From Roseibium aggregatum (lineage in GTDB: Bacteria; Pseudomonadota; Alphaproteobacteria; Rhizobiales; Stappiaceae): a stretch of DNA of 64,000 nt. Of the stretch, positions 1 to 8,467 are shown piece after piece. Each line of letters starts with the position of its first letter. Position 1 is the stretch's first letter. Location: positions 124,001 to 188,000 of the forward strand of contig NZ_JABFCZ010000002.1 in the NCBI RefSeq assembly GCF_014692675.1, given 5' to 3'. Both the position numbers and the translations under genes were made by a program. The notes under the pieces are model-generated. The model was not told where the DNA came from. It made no database searches and saw only the letters and a list, made by a program, of their open reading frames with translations.

Positions 1-57
1 GTTGTCCTATAGATGGGAATGAAAGGGTCTTAGGAAAAGTGGGGCGGTTGCGACAGC

Positions 58-111
58 AAAAAGCCCTCCGGAATCGATGAGGGCACGGGCGCGTGTTCGG
101 CGCCCGTGCCC
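58..111 (-). terminator. Terminator region of the sox operon
   Basis: Two overlapping hairpins lie just after the soxD stop on the minus strand. The first pairs 101-111 with 81-91 (11 bp, GC-rich). The second pairs 79-84 with 63-68 and is followed on the minus strand by five T (62-58), the usual intrinsic-terminator layout. They share 81-84, so only one can form fully at a time. Confidence 0.7.
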
Positions 112-131
112 CCTGCAGAAAGTTGCGGTTG

Positions 132-1259
132 TCAGTCGACAGAGCCTTTACCTGCGTTTTCGTCGTCATCACCGGAACCCGGCGTCACGTCCAGAATACG
201 GGCGCGCATGGTGATCGTTACCGCATCGGCGGTGCAATCCTTCATGCACGGCTCCTTCTTCTCTGCATAGACCGGCTCGTCATAGCGGTCGTCGGCAATG
301 AAGTTTTCTTCGTTCGGCAGGTGAATGTCGGTGAAGTTCTTGTCCGACAGCTCGAAGTCCTCGTCATCGACCAGATCGTTCAGGTAGAGCAGGTAGGCCG
401 TGATTGCATAGACGTCGTCATTGGACAGCGAGCGGGCGTTGCCGAAGGGCATGGCGCGGCGGACGTAGTCGTAAACGGTCGACAGATACGGCCAGTAGGA
501 GCCGATGGTCTTGACCGGCCGATCCGCCTTCAAGGTGCCCTGACCGCCGGCCAGAACCGGCCAACGGCCGACGCCCTCGCCGAAGTCGCCGTGGCAGACG
601 GCGCAGTTGTCCGTAAACAGCACTTCGCCCTCGGCAACCGTGCCGGAGCCTTTCGGCAGACCCGTTCCGTCCGGACGGACGTCGATGTCCCAGGCTGCGA
701 TTTCGTCCGGTGTCGCCACGCGGCCGATGCCGTAGACACCGCCTTCATGGGTGCCAGCAACCGGAGACGCAGCCGGAGTTTCCGCAGGAGCTGCGTCCGC
801 GGCAGCCACTTCCGTGCCCTTGTCTTCCGCGGGAGCCGCGGATTCCTTGGCCGGGGCCGGAGCCGCCGCCGAGAAGGTTGCCAGATAGGCCAGGACGTTT
901 TCAATGTCCTTTTCCTTCTTCAGGCCGGCAAAGGCCATCTTGGTGCCCTTGACCATGTCCTTCGGCTTGGTCAGGTAGGTGGCGAGGGTTTCCTCGTTCC
1001 AGACCAGGCCGCCGGCGCCGGCGTCCTTCATGCCGTTGGAATACTTGTAGTCTTCCAGGCTGCCGGCGGTGCGGCCGAACAGGTCGTTCAGCTCGGGACC
1101 GACCTTGTGCTTCGCGCCTTCGCCGACCGCATGGCAGGCGGCGCATTTCTTGAAGACTTTCTCACCCTTGTCCGCATCGCCGGAAGCGTGCGCGGGGGAG
1201 AGGGCGAGGGGCGAAAGGAGGGTCGCCGTCAGGGCAAGGGTTTTAAGAAACTTCGACAT
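132..1259 (-). CDS. soxD: SoxD, diheme cytochrome c subunit of sulfane dehydrogenase Sox(CD)2
   Basis: Periplasmic electron-accepting subunit of sulfur dehydrogenase SoxCD, which oxidises the SoxY-bound sulfane sulfur by six electrons. The 375-residue protein has a Sec signal peptide (about 1-26), a first haem c site CAACH (39-43), an Ala/Pro-rich linker (about 131-170) and a second haem site CAVCH (219-223). A C-terminal tail holds a CMKDC pair after an acidic stretch; I do not know its role. The ATG at 1259 gives a proper signal peptide and overlaps the soxC end by 17 bp, implying translational coupling. An in-frame extension upstream is only soxC read out of frame. Last gene of the operon, followed by a terminator. 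Confidence 0.95.
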   Translation of the reverse strand: MSKFLKTLALTATLLSPLALSPAHASGDADKGEKVFKKCAACHAVGEGAKHKVGPELNDLFGRTAGSLEDYKYSNGMKDAGAGGLVWNEETLATYLTKPKDMVKGTKMAFAGLKKEKDIENVLAYLATFSAAAPAPAKESAAPAEDKGTEVAAADAAPAETPAASPVAGTHEGGVYGIGRVATPDEIAAWDIDVRPDGTGLPKGSGTVAEGEVLFTDNCAVCHGDFGEGVGRWPVLAGGQGTLKADRPVKTIGSYWPYLSTVYDYVRRAMPFGNARSLSNDDVYAITAYLLYLNDLVDDEDFELSDKNFTDIHLPNEENFIADDRYDEPVYAEKKEPCMKDCTADAVTITMRARILDVTPGSGDDDENAGKGSVD

Positions 1260-2559
1260 TTTCAACCGTCCCGTCTGCTTTGACATGCCAGGTCTGGATG
1301 CCGTTGTTGTGGTAGATCGAGTTCTCACCGCGTTCGGCACGCAGTTCGTTCTTGGTCGGCTGGTAGTATCCATGCTCGTCCATCGCCCGTGACTGGAGCA
1401 GAAGCGGGGATCCGTCCCAGTTGATGTCGAGATAGAAACGGTGCATCGACTTGGACAGGCTCGGGCCGTCGATACGGGCGGTCGTCCAGTTGCGGCCGCC
1501 GTCGATGGAGACATCGACGCGCTTGACCTTGCCGTTGCCGGACCAGGCGACGCCGGTGATGACCAACGGGCCCTTGCCGTGGGTGATCGGCGCCTGTGGG
1601 CTCGGAGAGGTGATCACCGACTTCGGGTCCATGACCCAGGTGAAGCGGCGCGCCTTGCCGTTGGCGAGAAGGTCCGTGTACTTCGAGGTTTCTTCGCGCT
1701 GCTGCCACGGTTCGTCACCGACTTCCAGGCGGCGGAGCCACTTGACCCACATGTTGCCTTCCCAGCCCGGAACGACGAGGCGCAGCGGATAGCCCTGTTC
1801 CGGACGCAGTGCTTCGCCGTTCATCTTGAAGGCGACAAGGCAGTCTTCCAGAGCCTTTTCCATCGGAATGGAGCGGGTCATCGCGGCGGCGTCAGCCCCT
1901 TCGGCGAGAACCCACTTGCCGTTGGTCTTGATGCCGGCTTCTTCGAGCAGCGTCTTGAGCGGGATGCCGGTGTACATGACGTTGTGGATCATGCCGTGAG
2001 TGTACTGGCAGCCGTTCAGCTGGGATCCGCGCCATTCCATGCCGGAGTTGGCGGCGCATTCGAGGAAGTAGACGTGGTTCTGGCGCGGGAAGCGCTTCAG
2101 GTCTTCCATGGTGAACACGAGCGGCGTGTCGACCAGGCCGTTGATCATCAGCCGGTGATCGGCCGGGTTGATCTGCGCCGCGCCACCGTGATGGCGCTCG
2201 AAACAGATCCCGTTCGGCGTGATGATGCCGTCAAGTTCATGGAGCGGGGTGAAGTTGATCGAGGAGACCGGATCTGCGGTTAGCCACTCGACGTTGCGGC
2301 GAACGACATTTGCCTCGAACTCGGACGGCTTGCCGTAGGGCGCAGCGTCGACGCCGTCGCCGAGATAGCGGTTCCAGTCCTGGATTTCGGTAATGACGGG
2401 GTCGCCGGCGGCCTGGGCCGGAATGGTCAATGCGCCAGCGGCAACGGCGGCGCCGCCGGTTGTCAGGCCGGCTTTCAACAGCGACCGACGGTTCATGTTG
2501 GGCCCCCGATCCGAAGCCGGATCTTGCAAGGGGTTTCCCGTAACCTTGGTGTCACTCAT
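1243..2559 (-). CDS. soxC: SoxC, molybdopterin sulfane dehydrogenase subunit
   Basis: Catalytic molybdenum subunit of SoxCD, of the sulfite-oxidase fold. The 438-residue protein starts at the ATG at 2559, preceded by GAGGAAA on the minus strand; an ATG-like start 12 codons upstream lacks this. The Tat signal (N-R-R-S-L-L-K at about 23-29) fits export of a folded Mo cofactor protein. The Mo-ligating cysteine lies in FLECAANSGMEW (Cys168). A C-terminal Ig-like dimerisation domain follows (about 320-430). Presence of soxCD predicts complete oxidation of thiosulfate to sulfate, without stored sulfur globules. Sits between soxB (86 bp gap) and soxD (17 bp overlap). Confidence 0.96.
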   Translation of the reverse strand: MSDTKVTGNPLQDPASDRGPNMNRRSLLKAGLTTGGAAVAAGALTIPAQAAGDPVITEIQDWNRYLGDGVDAAPYGKPSEFEANVVRRNVEWLTADPVSSINFTPLHELDGIITPNGICFERHHGGAAQINPADHRLMINGLVDTPLVFTMEDLKRFPRQNHVYFLECAANSGMEWRGSQLNGCQYTHGMIHNVMYTGIPLKTLLEEAGIKTNGKWVLAEGADAAAMTRSIPMEKALEDCLVAFKMNGEALRPEQGYPLRLVVPGWEGNMWVKWLRRLEVGDEPWQQREETSKYTDLLANGKARRFTWVMDPKSVITSPSPQAPITHGKGPLVITGVAWSGNGKVKRVDVSIDGGRNWTTARIDGPSLSKSMHRFYLDINWDGSPLLLQSRAMDEHGYYQPTKNELRAERGENSIYHNNGIQTWHVKADGTVENVEVS

Positions 2560-2645
2560 CTTATTTCCTCGGGTTAAGGGCAGTTTTCCAGTCAATGGAA
2601 TGAGCGGGGTGGTGGTGCGCTGTGGGGAGAGACACAGCGCACCGT

Positions 2646-4337
2646 TCAGCCGGCAAGCTTGACGGACTGGTTGTCCGGCAGCTTGACAACGGGGTTCTTG
2701 GACAGGTGGTTCTCGACGACATCCCAGATCGCAGGACCTTCGGTGCCTTCGTTGACGGAGGCCCAGCCGGCGACCACGTAATCCTTGGCGGGGTCGATGG
2801 CCTCGCCGGTTGCGAGCAGGGTCATGTTGGAAATGCGCTCGCCGATCTCCTTGTTCGGGTCGATCGTGTAGCCCATGCCGCCGACGCGGACCATGTCGCC
2901 GCCCTGCTGGTAATAGGGATCCTTGTTGAACAGGTTGTCGCCGACGTCCTCCAGGATGTCCTTGATCGTCTGGCCGCTCATGGACGAGCGGTAGGCGGCC
3001 GGATAGGTCATCGCACAGGCGTTGTGGAGATCCTCAACGGTGATGTCCTGACCCGGAAGCACGCTCGTCCCCCAGCGGAAGCCGGGCGACAGGGCGATCT
3101 GGGCGTCGCGTTCCTCAAGCAGCGCCTGACAGATCAGGTCGTCGAAGGTGCCGTTGAAGTTGCCGCGCCGGTAGAGCAGGTCCTCGGTGGTGCCGATCTT
3201 GCGGGCGAGCTCGTCGGCGAAGGGCGCACGGACCTCGTCGATCAGGGCGGCGATTTCCGCATCGGGCGTGATCACGTCGGAGAAGACCGGGATCAGCCGG
3301 TACTTGTAGCCGGCGACCTTGCCGTCCTTCACGTCCAGGTCGAGGCGGGACACGAACTTGCCGTTGGAACCGGATGCGATCACCAGCGTGTTGTTGACGA
3401 TCACGGGTTCGGGCAGAGCATCGTGGGTATGGCCCGTGAGGATGACATCGATGCCGTCGACGCGCGAGGCGAGCTTGCGGTCCACATCGAAGCCGTTGTG
3501 GGAGAGAAGAACAACGAGTTCGGCGCCTTCGTCGCGCGCTTCGCCGACGTGCTTGGCGATGTCTTCCTCACGGATGCCGAATGACCAGCCAGGGATCATC
3601 CAGCGGGGGTTGGCGATGGGGGTGTAGGGGAATGCCTGGCCGATAACCGCGATCTTCGTGCCGCCGCGTTCGAACATCTTCCAGGCCTCGAAGGCCGGCT
3701 CGTCCCATTCGTTGTCGTAGATGTTGGAGCCGAGGAACGGGAAGGGGAGGGCCTCGATGGCTTCCTTTACCCGGTCCGTGCCGTAGGTGAATTCCCAGTG
3801 GCCGGTCATGGCGTCCGGCTCCAGCGCGTTCATGACCGTAATCATGTCCTCGCCGAGGGTCTTGTTGGAGGTGTAGCTGCCCTGCCAGGTGTCTCCGCCA
3901 TCGAGCAGAAGCATGTTGTCGCCGCGCTCGGAGCGGATGCGCTTGATGATGGTCGCGACCCGGTCCATGCCGCCCATCTTGCCGTAGGATTTCGCCAGCG
4001 AGACGAAGTCCTCGGACGTGAGCGCATAGGCGTCCGGAGAGCCCGGGGCAATGTTGTAGAGCTTCAGGAAATCGGCGCCGGTCACATGGGGCGGTTTGCC
4101 CTTGACGTCGCCGATACCGAGGTTGATGGACGGCTCGCGGAAATACAGCGGCTTGAGCTGGGCGTGAATGTCGGTGATGTGCACCAGCGTTACGTTGCCG
4201 GTCGGTTCCATCGACAGGAGAGCGTCTTCGCTCAAGCCCTGCTGGGCCATCAGCTTCGACCAGCTGCCCGCCATGCCTGAGCCGAGAAGGGCGCTTGTGG
4301 CGGTTGCCGCCATGAGGAACTCACGTCTTGAAAACAT
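2646..4337 (-). CDS. soxB: SoxB, dimanganese thiosulfohydrolase
   Basis: Hydrolyses the terminal sulfate from SoxY-bound thiosulfate adducts in the periplasm. The 563-residue protein begins with a Tat signal (SRREFLMAA, about 3-11). Metallophosphoesterase/5'-nucleotidase motifs are in order: DIHAQ (56-60), DGGDTWQGSYT, GHWEFTYG, LLSHNGFD and LTGHTHD. GHWEF in place of GNHEF is the SoxB-type variant. The ATG at 4337 has GGAG upstream and puts the Tat motif at the N terminus; the open frame further upstream is not used. A 216-bp gap with a strong hairpin separates it from soxA, while soxC follows after 86 bp. Confidence 0.96.
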   Translation of the reverse strand: MFSRREFLMAATATSALLGSGMAGSWSKLMAQQGLSEDALLSMEPTGNVTLVHITDIHAQLKPLYFREPSINLGIGDVKGKPPHVTGADFLKLYNIAPGSPDAYALTSEDFVSLAKSYGKMGGMDRVATIIKRIRSERGDNMLLLDGGDTWQGSYTSNKTLGEDMITVMNALEPDAMTGHWEFTYGTDRVKEAIEALPFPFLGSNIYDNEWDEPAFEAWKMFERGGTKIAVIGQAFPYTPIANPRWMIPGWSFGIREEDIAKHVGEARDEGAELVVLLSHNGFDVDRKLASRVDGIDVILTGHTHDALPEPVIVNNTLVIASGSNGKFVSRLDLDVKDGKVAGYKYRLIPVFSDVITPDAEIAALIDEVRAPFADELARKIGTTEDLLYRRGNFNGTFDDLICQALLEERDAQIALSPGFRWGTSVLPGQDITVEDLHNACAMTYPAAYRSSMSGQTIKDILEDVGDNLFNKDPYYQQGGDMVRVGGMGYTIDPNKEIGERISNMTLLATGEAIDPAKDYVVAGWASVNEGTEGPAIWDVVENHLSKNPVVKLPDNQSVKLAG

Positions 4338-4499
4338 ACACGTCTCCAGGTCTTGGCTTCCAGCTACGCGGGAGCCGCTTCCTTCGGTTTGACCGGACAA
4401 GGTTCGCCCGTTGGCACACAAAGGATGTGCACCGGAGGGAGCCGTTGCCGATGATTGTTGTTTTGGTGGGGCGGAACCGTCCGTCCCGTTTTTTTTCAA

Positions 4500-4522
4500 G
4501 CGCGGCGGCAATGCCGCCGCGC
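4500..4522. other. Intercistronic hairpin between soxA and soxB
   Basis: A perfect 10-bp GC-only stem (4500-4509 with 4513-4522, loop of three) lies in the 216-bp soxA-soxB gap. In the direction of transcription (minus) it is followed by an A-run, not a U-run, so it is not a canonical terminator. It may stabilise the upstream soxXYZA message or mark a processing site. Confidence 0.55.
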
Positions 4523-4553
4523 TGTCGGACGTCTCAGGCGCCCGGTTTCGTCT

Positions 4554-5420
4554 TTAGTTGCGGACCGCCGGTGTTTCGACCGAAAGGCCCTGGCCGCGCC
4601 AGGCGACATACAGTTCAAGAGCGGTGAACTCGTCCGAACCGCGCTTGAACGGTTCTGCCCGGATATTGTCCATGCAGCCCTTGAAGCGGCGGTGGATCGA
4701 ACCGAGACCCGACCACTTGAACCGGTAGGTCGGGAAGCCGTTGATCTGCCCCTGGCTGAGGTGGTCGGCACGGATCATGGTGCCCTGGTTGTCCTCATGA
4801 CACTGGGCGCAGGCCAAATCGAGCTGTCCGTAGCGGGTATAGTACATCTTCTTACCCTTTTCGAACCACTCCTTGGCCGGGCCGTCAATCGACACATTGA
4901 CCGGCATGCCGCGCGACTGAAGCCCGATATAGGCCGTCATGCCGAGCATTTCCTGGCTTTCCCACTTCCACGGCTTGGCGCCCTGGTGTTCCTCGCGGGA
5001 CAGGTTGATGTAATCCTCGAGTGTGAACAGGGTGTTCTTTTCCTTGTTCCACTTGGGCATGCTGGCGCGGACGCCCTTCATGCTTTCCGAGGCATCACCA
5101 TGGCACGAGGCGCAGGATTTTCCGGTCGACCCGTCTGCGGTGTTCCAGAGTTCCTCACCGTAATCGACGAGCGGGAAACCCGGGTTTTCGAAGTCGTCGG
5201 TTTCCAGGGCCTGGGTTTCCTCGGAACGGAAGGTCCAGCCGGAACGTACCGGATCAAGCGGATTGCCTTCCTGAGGTGCCACTTCCGTGGTCAGCTCTTC
5301 CCCGTCGATGACAAGCTTCACGCCTTCTTCGGCGAAAGCCGGAGCGGTCATTACCACCGCTGTCATTCCGGCCCCGAACAGGGCTGCCGACAAAACATTT
5401 ATTTTCATTATCTTGGCCAA
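4554..5420 (-). CDS. soxA: SoxA, diheme c-type cytochrome of SoxAX
   Basis: SoxAX joins thiosulfate oxidatively to the SoxY cysteine. The 288-residue protein has a signal peptide (about 1-30), haem sites CASCH (103-107) and CAQCH (204-208), and the Cys249 (R-R-F-K-G-C-M) expected as the axial, persulfidated ligand of the active-site haem. This is the two-haem form. Start choice: the likely start is TTG at 5420, with GGGAGGAG about five bases upstream. The first ATG, four codons later, would put the same site about 17 bases away. Lies 67 bp after soxZ. Confidence 0.95.
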   Translation of the reverse strand: MAKIMKINVLSAALFGAGMTAVVMTAPAFAEEGVKLVIDGEELTTEVAPQEGNPLDPVRSGWTFRSEETQALETDDFENPGFPLVDYGEELWNTADGSTGKSCASCHGDASESMKGVRASMPKWNKEKNTLFTLEDYINLSREEHQGAKPWKWESQEMLGMTAYIGLQSRGMPVNVSIDGPAKEWFEKGKKMYYTRYGQLDLACAQCHEDNQGTMIRADHLSQGQINGFPTYRFKWSGLGSIHRRFKGCMDNIRAEPFKRGSDEFTALELYVAWRGQGLSVETPAVRN

Positions 5421-5487
5421 ATCGTCTCCTCCCGATTTGAGTGAAATGCGGGCAGGTCCGGTGAAACGGCGCCCGCATCAGCCATTA

Positions 5488-5814
5488 TTATTCGACCGTG
5501 AGCTTGTTCTCGGTGGAATAGGTGCTGCCGTCGTCGTCCAGCCAGGTGAACTTGAACGTGCCGCTGTCTTCCACTTTGGCATTGAACTCGAGGTACGGGT
5601 TGGCCGAAACGGCCGGTTCCAGATCGCAGGAAAAGACCACCTGACCGTTGTATTCGCAGGTGAACTTGTTGATGATCTGGCGCGGAATGACCTCGCCTTT
5701 TTTGTCCTTGCGCTGGCCGGATTCCATCGGGTGGCTGATCAGCGTCTTGATGGTAATCACTTCGCCCTTTGAGGCCTTTTTCGGGACCTTAACGCGCGGT
5801 TTCGGAGCTGCCAT
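5488..5814 (-). CDS. soxZ: SoxZ, sulfur-carrier complex subunit
   Basis: Partner of SoxY in the SoxYZ carrier that moves the sulfur substrate between Sox enzymes. At 108 residues it is the normal family length. It has no signal peptide of its own, as expected, because SoxZ is co-exported with Tat-borne SoxY. The sequence is beta-rich (immunoglobulin-like), with the conserved HPMESGQR segment at about 28-35. The ATG at 5814 has AAGGAA six bases upstream. It follows soxY after 51 bp. Confidence 0.95.
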   Translation of the reverse strand: MAAPKPRVKVPKKASKGEVITIKTLISHPMESGQRKDKKGEVIPRQIINKFTCEYNGQVVFSCDLEPAVSANPYLEFNAKVEDSGTFKFTWLDDDGSTYSTENKLTVE

Positions 5815-5865
5815 GATGCGTTCCTTGCTTATTTGATTTCTTCTAGACTAGCCGCTGTTTCCGGA

Positions 5866-6315
5866 TTAACCGCCGCAGCCGCCGATGGTGACCTTGACTT
5901 CCTTCTTGTCCATGAAGGTGGAACCGTCGCTCATCTTGGCGATTGCGATCACGTTCTGGGTCTTGGCAAGGCGGATACGGGTCTTGGCTTCCGCGATGCC
6001 GCTCATGGCGGTGAAGTGGAAGGTGGCGACGCCGGGGGCCGGGTTGCCGTCGGCCAGGATCATGACAGATTCGACATAGTTGTCGGCAGTCATCGGGCTT
6101 TCGACGGAGACGCCGACGGGAACGGTGTTACCGTTTTCAGCGATTTCCGGGGTGTCGAGAGAGACTTTGCCGCTGGCCGGCGTTGCGCCGCCGGTGAAGG
6201 CCTTGATTGCAGCTTCGGTTTCTTCGGCTGCGGCAAAGGCGATCCGCGGGGCGAGGGTCAGGAAGGCGGCTGCGCCTGCAGTCAGGCCAAGTGCCTCGCG
6301 TCTGGTTAGGGTCAT
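5866..6315 (-). CDS. soxY: SoxY, covalent sulfur-carrier subunit
   Basis: Carries the pathway intermediates on a single C-terminal cysteine. The 149-residue protein ends in the diagnostic swinging-arm motif GGCGG (145-149, Cys147). A Tat signal with T-R-R-E-A at about 4-8 explains export of the SoxYZ dimer. The ATG at 6315 has AAGGAG nearby. It is 23 bp after soxX, and soxZ follows, so the two partners are made in register. Confidence 0.96.
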   Translation of the reverse strand: MTLTRREALGLTAGAAAFLTLAPRIAFAAAEETEAAIKAFTGGATPASGKVSLDTPEIAENGNTVPVGVSVESPMTADNYVESVMILADGNPAPGVATFHFTAMSGIAEAKTRIRLAKTQNVIAIAKMSDGSTFMDKKEVKVTIGGCGG

Positions 6316-6338
6316 CCCTTTCTCCTTGGGTGCTTGGG

Positions 6339-6803
6339 TTATTGTTCTTTGAGGGTCGTCAGGTAGGCGACGACGTCTTCCACTTCCTGAGCGGTCAGAA
6401 TCGTCTTGCCGACGAATTTCTCGGCGACGCGGTCGCCCACATGCATGGTGTAGAAACCGGGCATGATGGTCTGTTCACCGAGGACCTGCTTTGAATTTAC
6501 GACGATCGCGCGCAGCTGCTCGGGAGTCCAACGGTCGGCAACGCCGTCCAGGGTCGGACCGACTTCGCCGTGAAACAGTTGTTCGCTCATTTCGCTGTTG
6601 GCGTGGCAGGCAAGGCAATTGCCCTTCTTGCGGTTTGCGAAAGTTTCGCGGCCGGCTTTCGGATCTCCCGGCTGGCCGGTCAGGGATTCGGCGACGGTCA
6701 TGTCGACGAATTTCACATCGTCCGGCGCGACAGGCGCGGCGACAGCGCTTCCCGCCAGTACAAGCGATGCAGCGGCGATTGAATATATGAAGCCCTTGGT
6801 CAT
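6339..6803 (-). CDS. soxX: SoxX, monohaem cytochrome c of SoxAX
   Basis: Electron-accepting subunit of SoxAX, passing electrons to the respiratory chain through cytochrome c. The 154-residue protein has a signal peptide (about 1-22, cleavage near A-V-A-A-P) and one haem site CLACH (63-67). The methionine ligand is probably in the M-P-G-F-Y segment. The ATG at 6803 is preceded by a strong GAGGAGGAAA. It is the first gene of the soxXYZABCD unit and lies 166 bp downstream of soxW; that gap carries a candidate SoxR operator. Confidence 0.94.
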   Translation of the reverse strand: MTKGFIYSIAAASLVLAGSAVAAPVAPDDVKFVDMTVAESLTGQPGDPKAGRETFANRKKGNCLACHANSEMSEQLFHGEVGPTLDGVADRWTPEQLRAIVVNSKQVLGEQTIMPGFYTMHVGDRVAEKFVGKTILTAQEVEDVVAYLTTLKEQ

Positions 6804-6883
6804 ATGTCGGCTTTCCTCCTCAGTGCAGTCCGGTTTGTCCGGAACGTGCGCCCGGGATGCTTCATACATCCCCGGCGATCCTC

Positions 6884-6899
6884 ATTCAACAAAAGATAT
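6884..6899. promoter_or_regulatory. Candidate SoxR operator in soxW-soxX gap
   Basis: The plus strand reads ATTC (6884-6887), eight bases, then ATAT (6896-6899). The same spacing occurs in the soxS-soxV gap at 8400-8415. SoxR of Pseudaminobacter is known to bind exactly these two intergenic regions (soxS-soxV and soxW-soxX). The motif assignment is mine, by eye. Confidence 0.35.
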
Positions 6900-6969
6900 G
6901 ATTTTTTGCATGTGTTGCCAATAGGCGATTTCACGCATTGGTCATATCTGCGGTTTTCCGGTGCAGATC

Positions 6970-7584
6970 CTAGTCTGAACCGATGCGTCCCTCCTCTCTT
7001 AACTGATTGATTATACGGGCATGATACTTCTGGAAGTGTTCATCGCCCTCGTAACCTTTTTCGTTCACCCAGCGGAACATATTCAGGAAAGTCCACTTGC
7101 CGAAGGCCCCCGGCATGGTCGCCACGGCGGCCTGTGCGACCGTTTTTCCTTCCGGAACGGAATCGGGAAGAAACACGATCGTGGGGGTGAAAACGTAGCC
7201 CCATTTGCGTGCCGCGCTCTTTTCCGTCAGCACTTCGCCGTCCAGGTCGGTGACTTCCTCGTCGCCGAACATGTTGTACTGAACGACCATGAAGTGCTCC
7301 TTGATGAAGTCGCGGACTTCCGGGTCTGTGAGCAGCTTCTCGTGCATGGCCTTGCAGTAGATGCAGCCGCGCTGCTCGAAAATGATCGCCAGACGCTTGC
7401 CTTCCGCATTGGCGGCCTGGATGTCTTCGGCGATATCGCGGAACGTGATGGTGAACCACGGTTCCTTGTGCAGCCCGTCTTCGCCCATGGTCACGGCGCC
7501 TGCCTGGCCAATGGATGCCGGGCCGGCGAAGGCGAGGGTGACAAGCGCAACCCGGAACAGAGTGGTCTTAATGAACCTAAGCAT
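6970..7584 (-). CDS. soxW: SoxW, periplasmic thioredoxin-like protein
   Basis: Thioredoxin-fold protein of 204 residues with an N-terminal signal peptide (about 1-30) and a redox-active CIYC site (74-77). In other Sox bacteria SoxW accepts reductant from membrane SoxV and is thought to keep the SoxY cysteine reduced. The match is to the SoxW/DsbD-gamma-like group. The ATG at 7584 has GGGAGGA eight bases upstream. soxV ends only 30 bp upstream, so the two are one transcription unit. Confidence 0.9.
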   Translation of the reverse strand: MLRFIKTTLFRVALVTLAFAGPASIGQAGAVTMGEDGLHKEPWFTITFRDIAEDIQAANAEGKRLAIIFEQRGCIYCKAMHEKLLTDPEVRDFIKEHFMVVQYNMFGDEEVTDLDGEVLTEKSAARKWGYVFTPTIVFLPDSVPEGKTVAQAAVATMPGAFGKWTFLNMFRWVNEKGYEGDEHFQKYHARIINQLREEGRIGSD

Positions 7585-7614
7585 GATGTCCTCCCAAGAT
7601 GGACCTGAAGCCCG

Positions 7615-8346
7615 CTATCCCACTTGCGAGAAGGCGGGGAAGGTTTCCAATAACCAATAAGATATTTCCGACATCTTTCCGGTGATGAAGAGAATGCCGG
7701 TCAGTATGAGAAAACCGCCCATGATCTTTTCGACGGTTCCCATGTGCTTGCGGAAACGGCCTGCCCAGCCAAGGAACTGGCTGGCGAAGGCGGCTGCCAG
7801 AATGAACGGCAGTCCGATGCCGAGCGCATAGACGAGCAGGAGCAGGCTGCCCTGGGCCGGATTGGTTGTCCCCGCCATGAACAGGATCGCCGCCAGAACC
7901 GGACCGACGCAAGGCGTCCAGCCGAAGGCGAAGGCAAGGCCGATGATATAGGCGCCGACCAGGCCGGCCGGCTTGCGCTGTACCTGGACGCGGGCCTCGC
8001 GGAACAGAAGGCCGATGCGGAAAACCCCAAGGAAATGCAGACCCATGACAATGATGATGGCGCCGGCAACGATCGCCAGGGTGTCGAAGTACTGGGCGAT
8101 GGTCTGGCCGATGACGCTTGCCGTCGCCCCAAGGGCCACGAACACGGTGGCAAAGCCGAGCACGAAGGCTATGGATGAAAAAATGATTCTGCGGCTCGTC
8201 GCCGTCGTCGCCGCTTCGCCCTTCAGTTCTTCCACGCTGACACCAGCGAGATAGCACAGATAAGGCGGGACAATCGGCAGGACGCAAGGTGAAACGAATG
8301 ACAGAAGACCGGCCAGAAAGGCCGCGCCAACCGATATGTCCAGCAT
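7615..8346 (-). CDS. soxV: SoxV, CcdA-type thiol electron transporter
   Basis: Polytopic CcdA/DsbD-beta family membrane protein (243 residues, about six transmembrane segments) that carries electrons from cytoplasmic thioredoxin across the membrane to SoxW. Conserved cysteines sit in SPCVLPIVPP (Cys21) and in GWTPCVGP (Cys146), the pair used in thiol transfer. The start at 8346 has GGGAGGAAA upstream. It is the first gene of the minus-strand sox run and diverges from soxS across about 120 bp that holds a candidate SoxR site. Confidence 0.93.
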   Translation of the reverse strand: MLDISVGAAFLAGLLSFVSPCVLPIVPPYLCYLAGVSVEELKGEAATTATSRRIIFSSIAFVLGFATVFVALGATASVIGQTIAQYFDTLAIVAGAIIIVMGLHFLGVFRIGLLFREARVQVQRKPAGLVGAYIIGLAFAFGWTPCVGPVLAAILFMAGTTNPAQGSLLLLVYALGIGLPFILAAAFASQFLGWAGRFRKHMGTVEKIMGGFLILTGILFITGKMSEISYWLLETFPAFSQVG

Positions 8347-8399
8347 TTGTATTTCCTCCCAGCGGACGTTATCTGATCACCGTCCCTTGATTTCAAAGT

Positions 8400-8415
8400 A
8401 TTCAAAACTCCATAT
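8400..8415. promoter_or_regulatory. Candidate SoxR operator in soxV-soxS gap
   Basis: ATTC (8400-8403), eight bases, ATAT (8412-8415) on the plus strand, inside the AT-rich divergent promoter region between soxV and soxS. It has the same layout as 6884-6899. The site assignment is an inference; SoxR binding of this gap is established in Pseudaminobacter. Confidence 0.4.
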
Positions 8416-8467
8416 ATATTGCAATCGGGAATCTCAATAGATGCGCAGAAACTCATGAGGTAGTGGC

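Noticed and set aside
1260..1514. 85-residue extension of SoxD
   Set aside because: It is soxC in another frame and would bury the signal peptide.
4490..4525. Terminator between soxA and soxB
   Set aside because: The hairpin is strong but the transcribed strand has A residues after it, not U, so it does not fit an intrinsic terminator.
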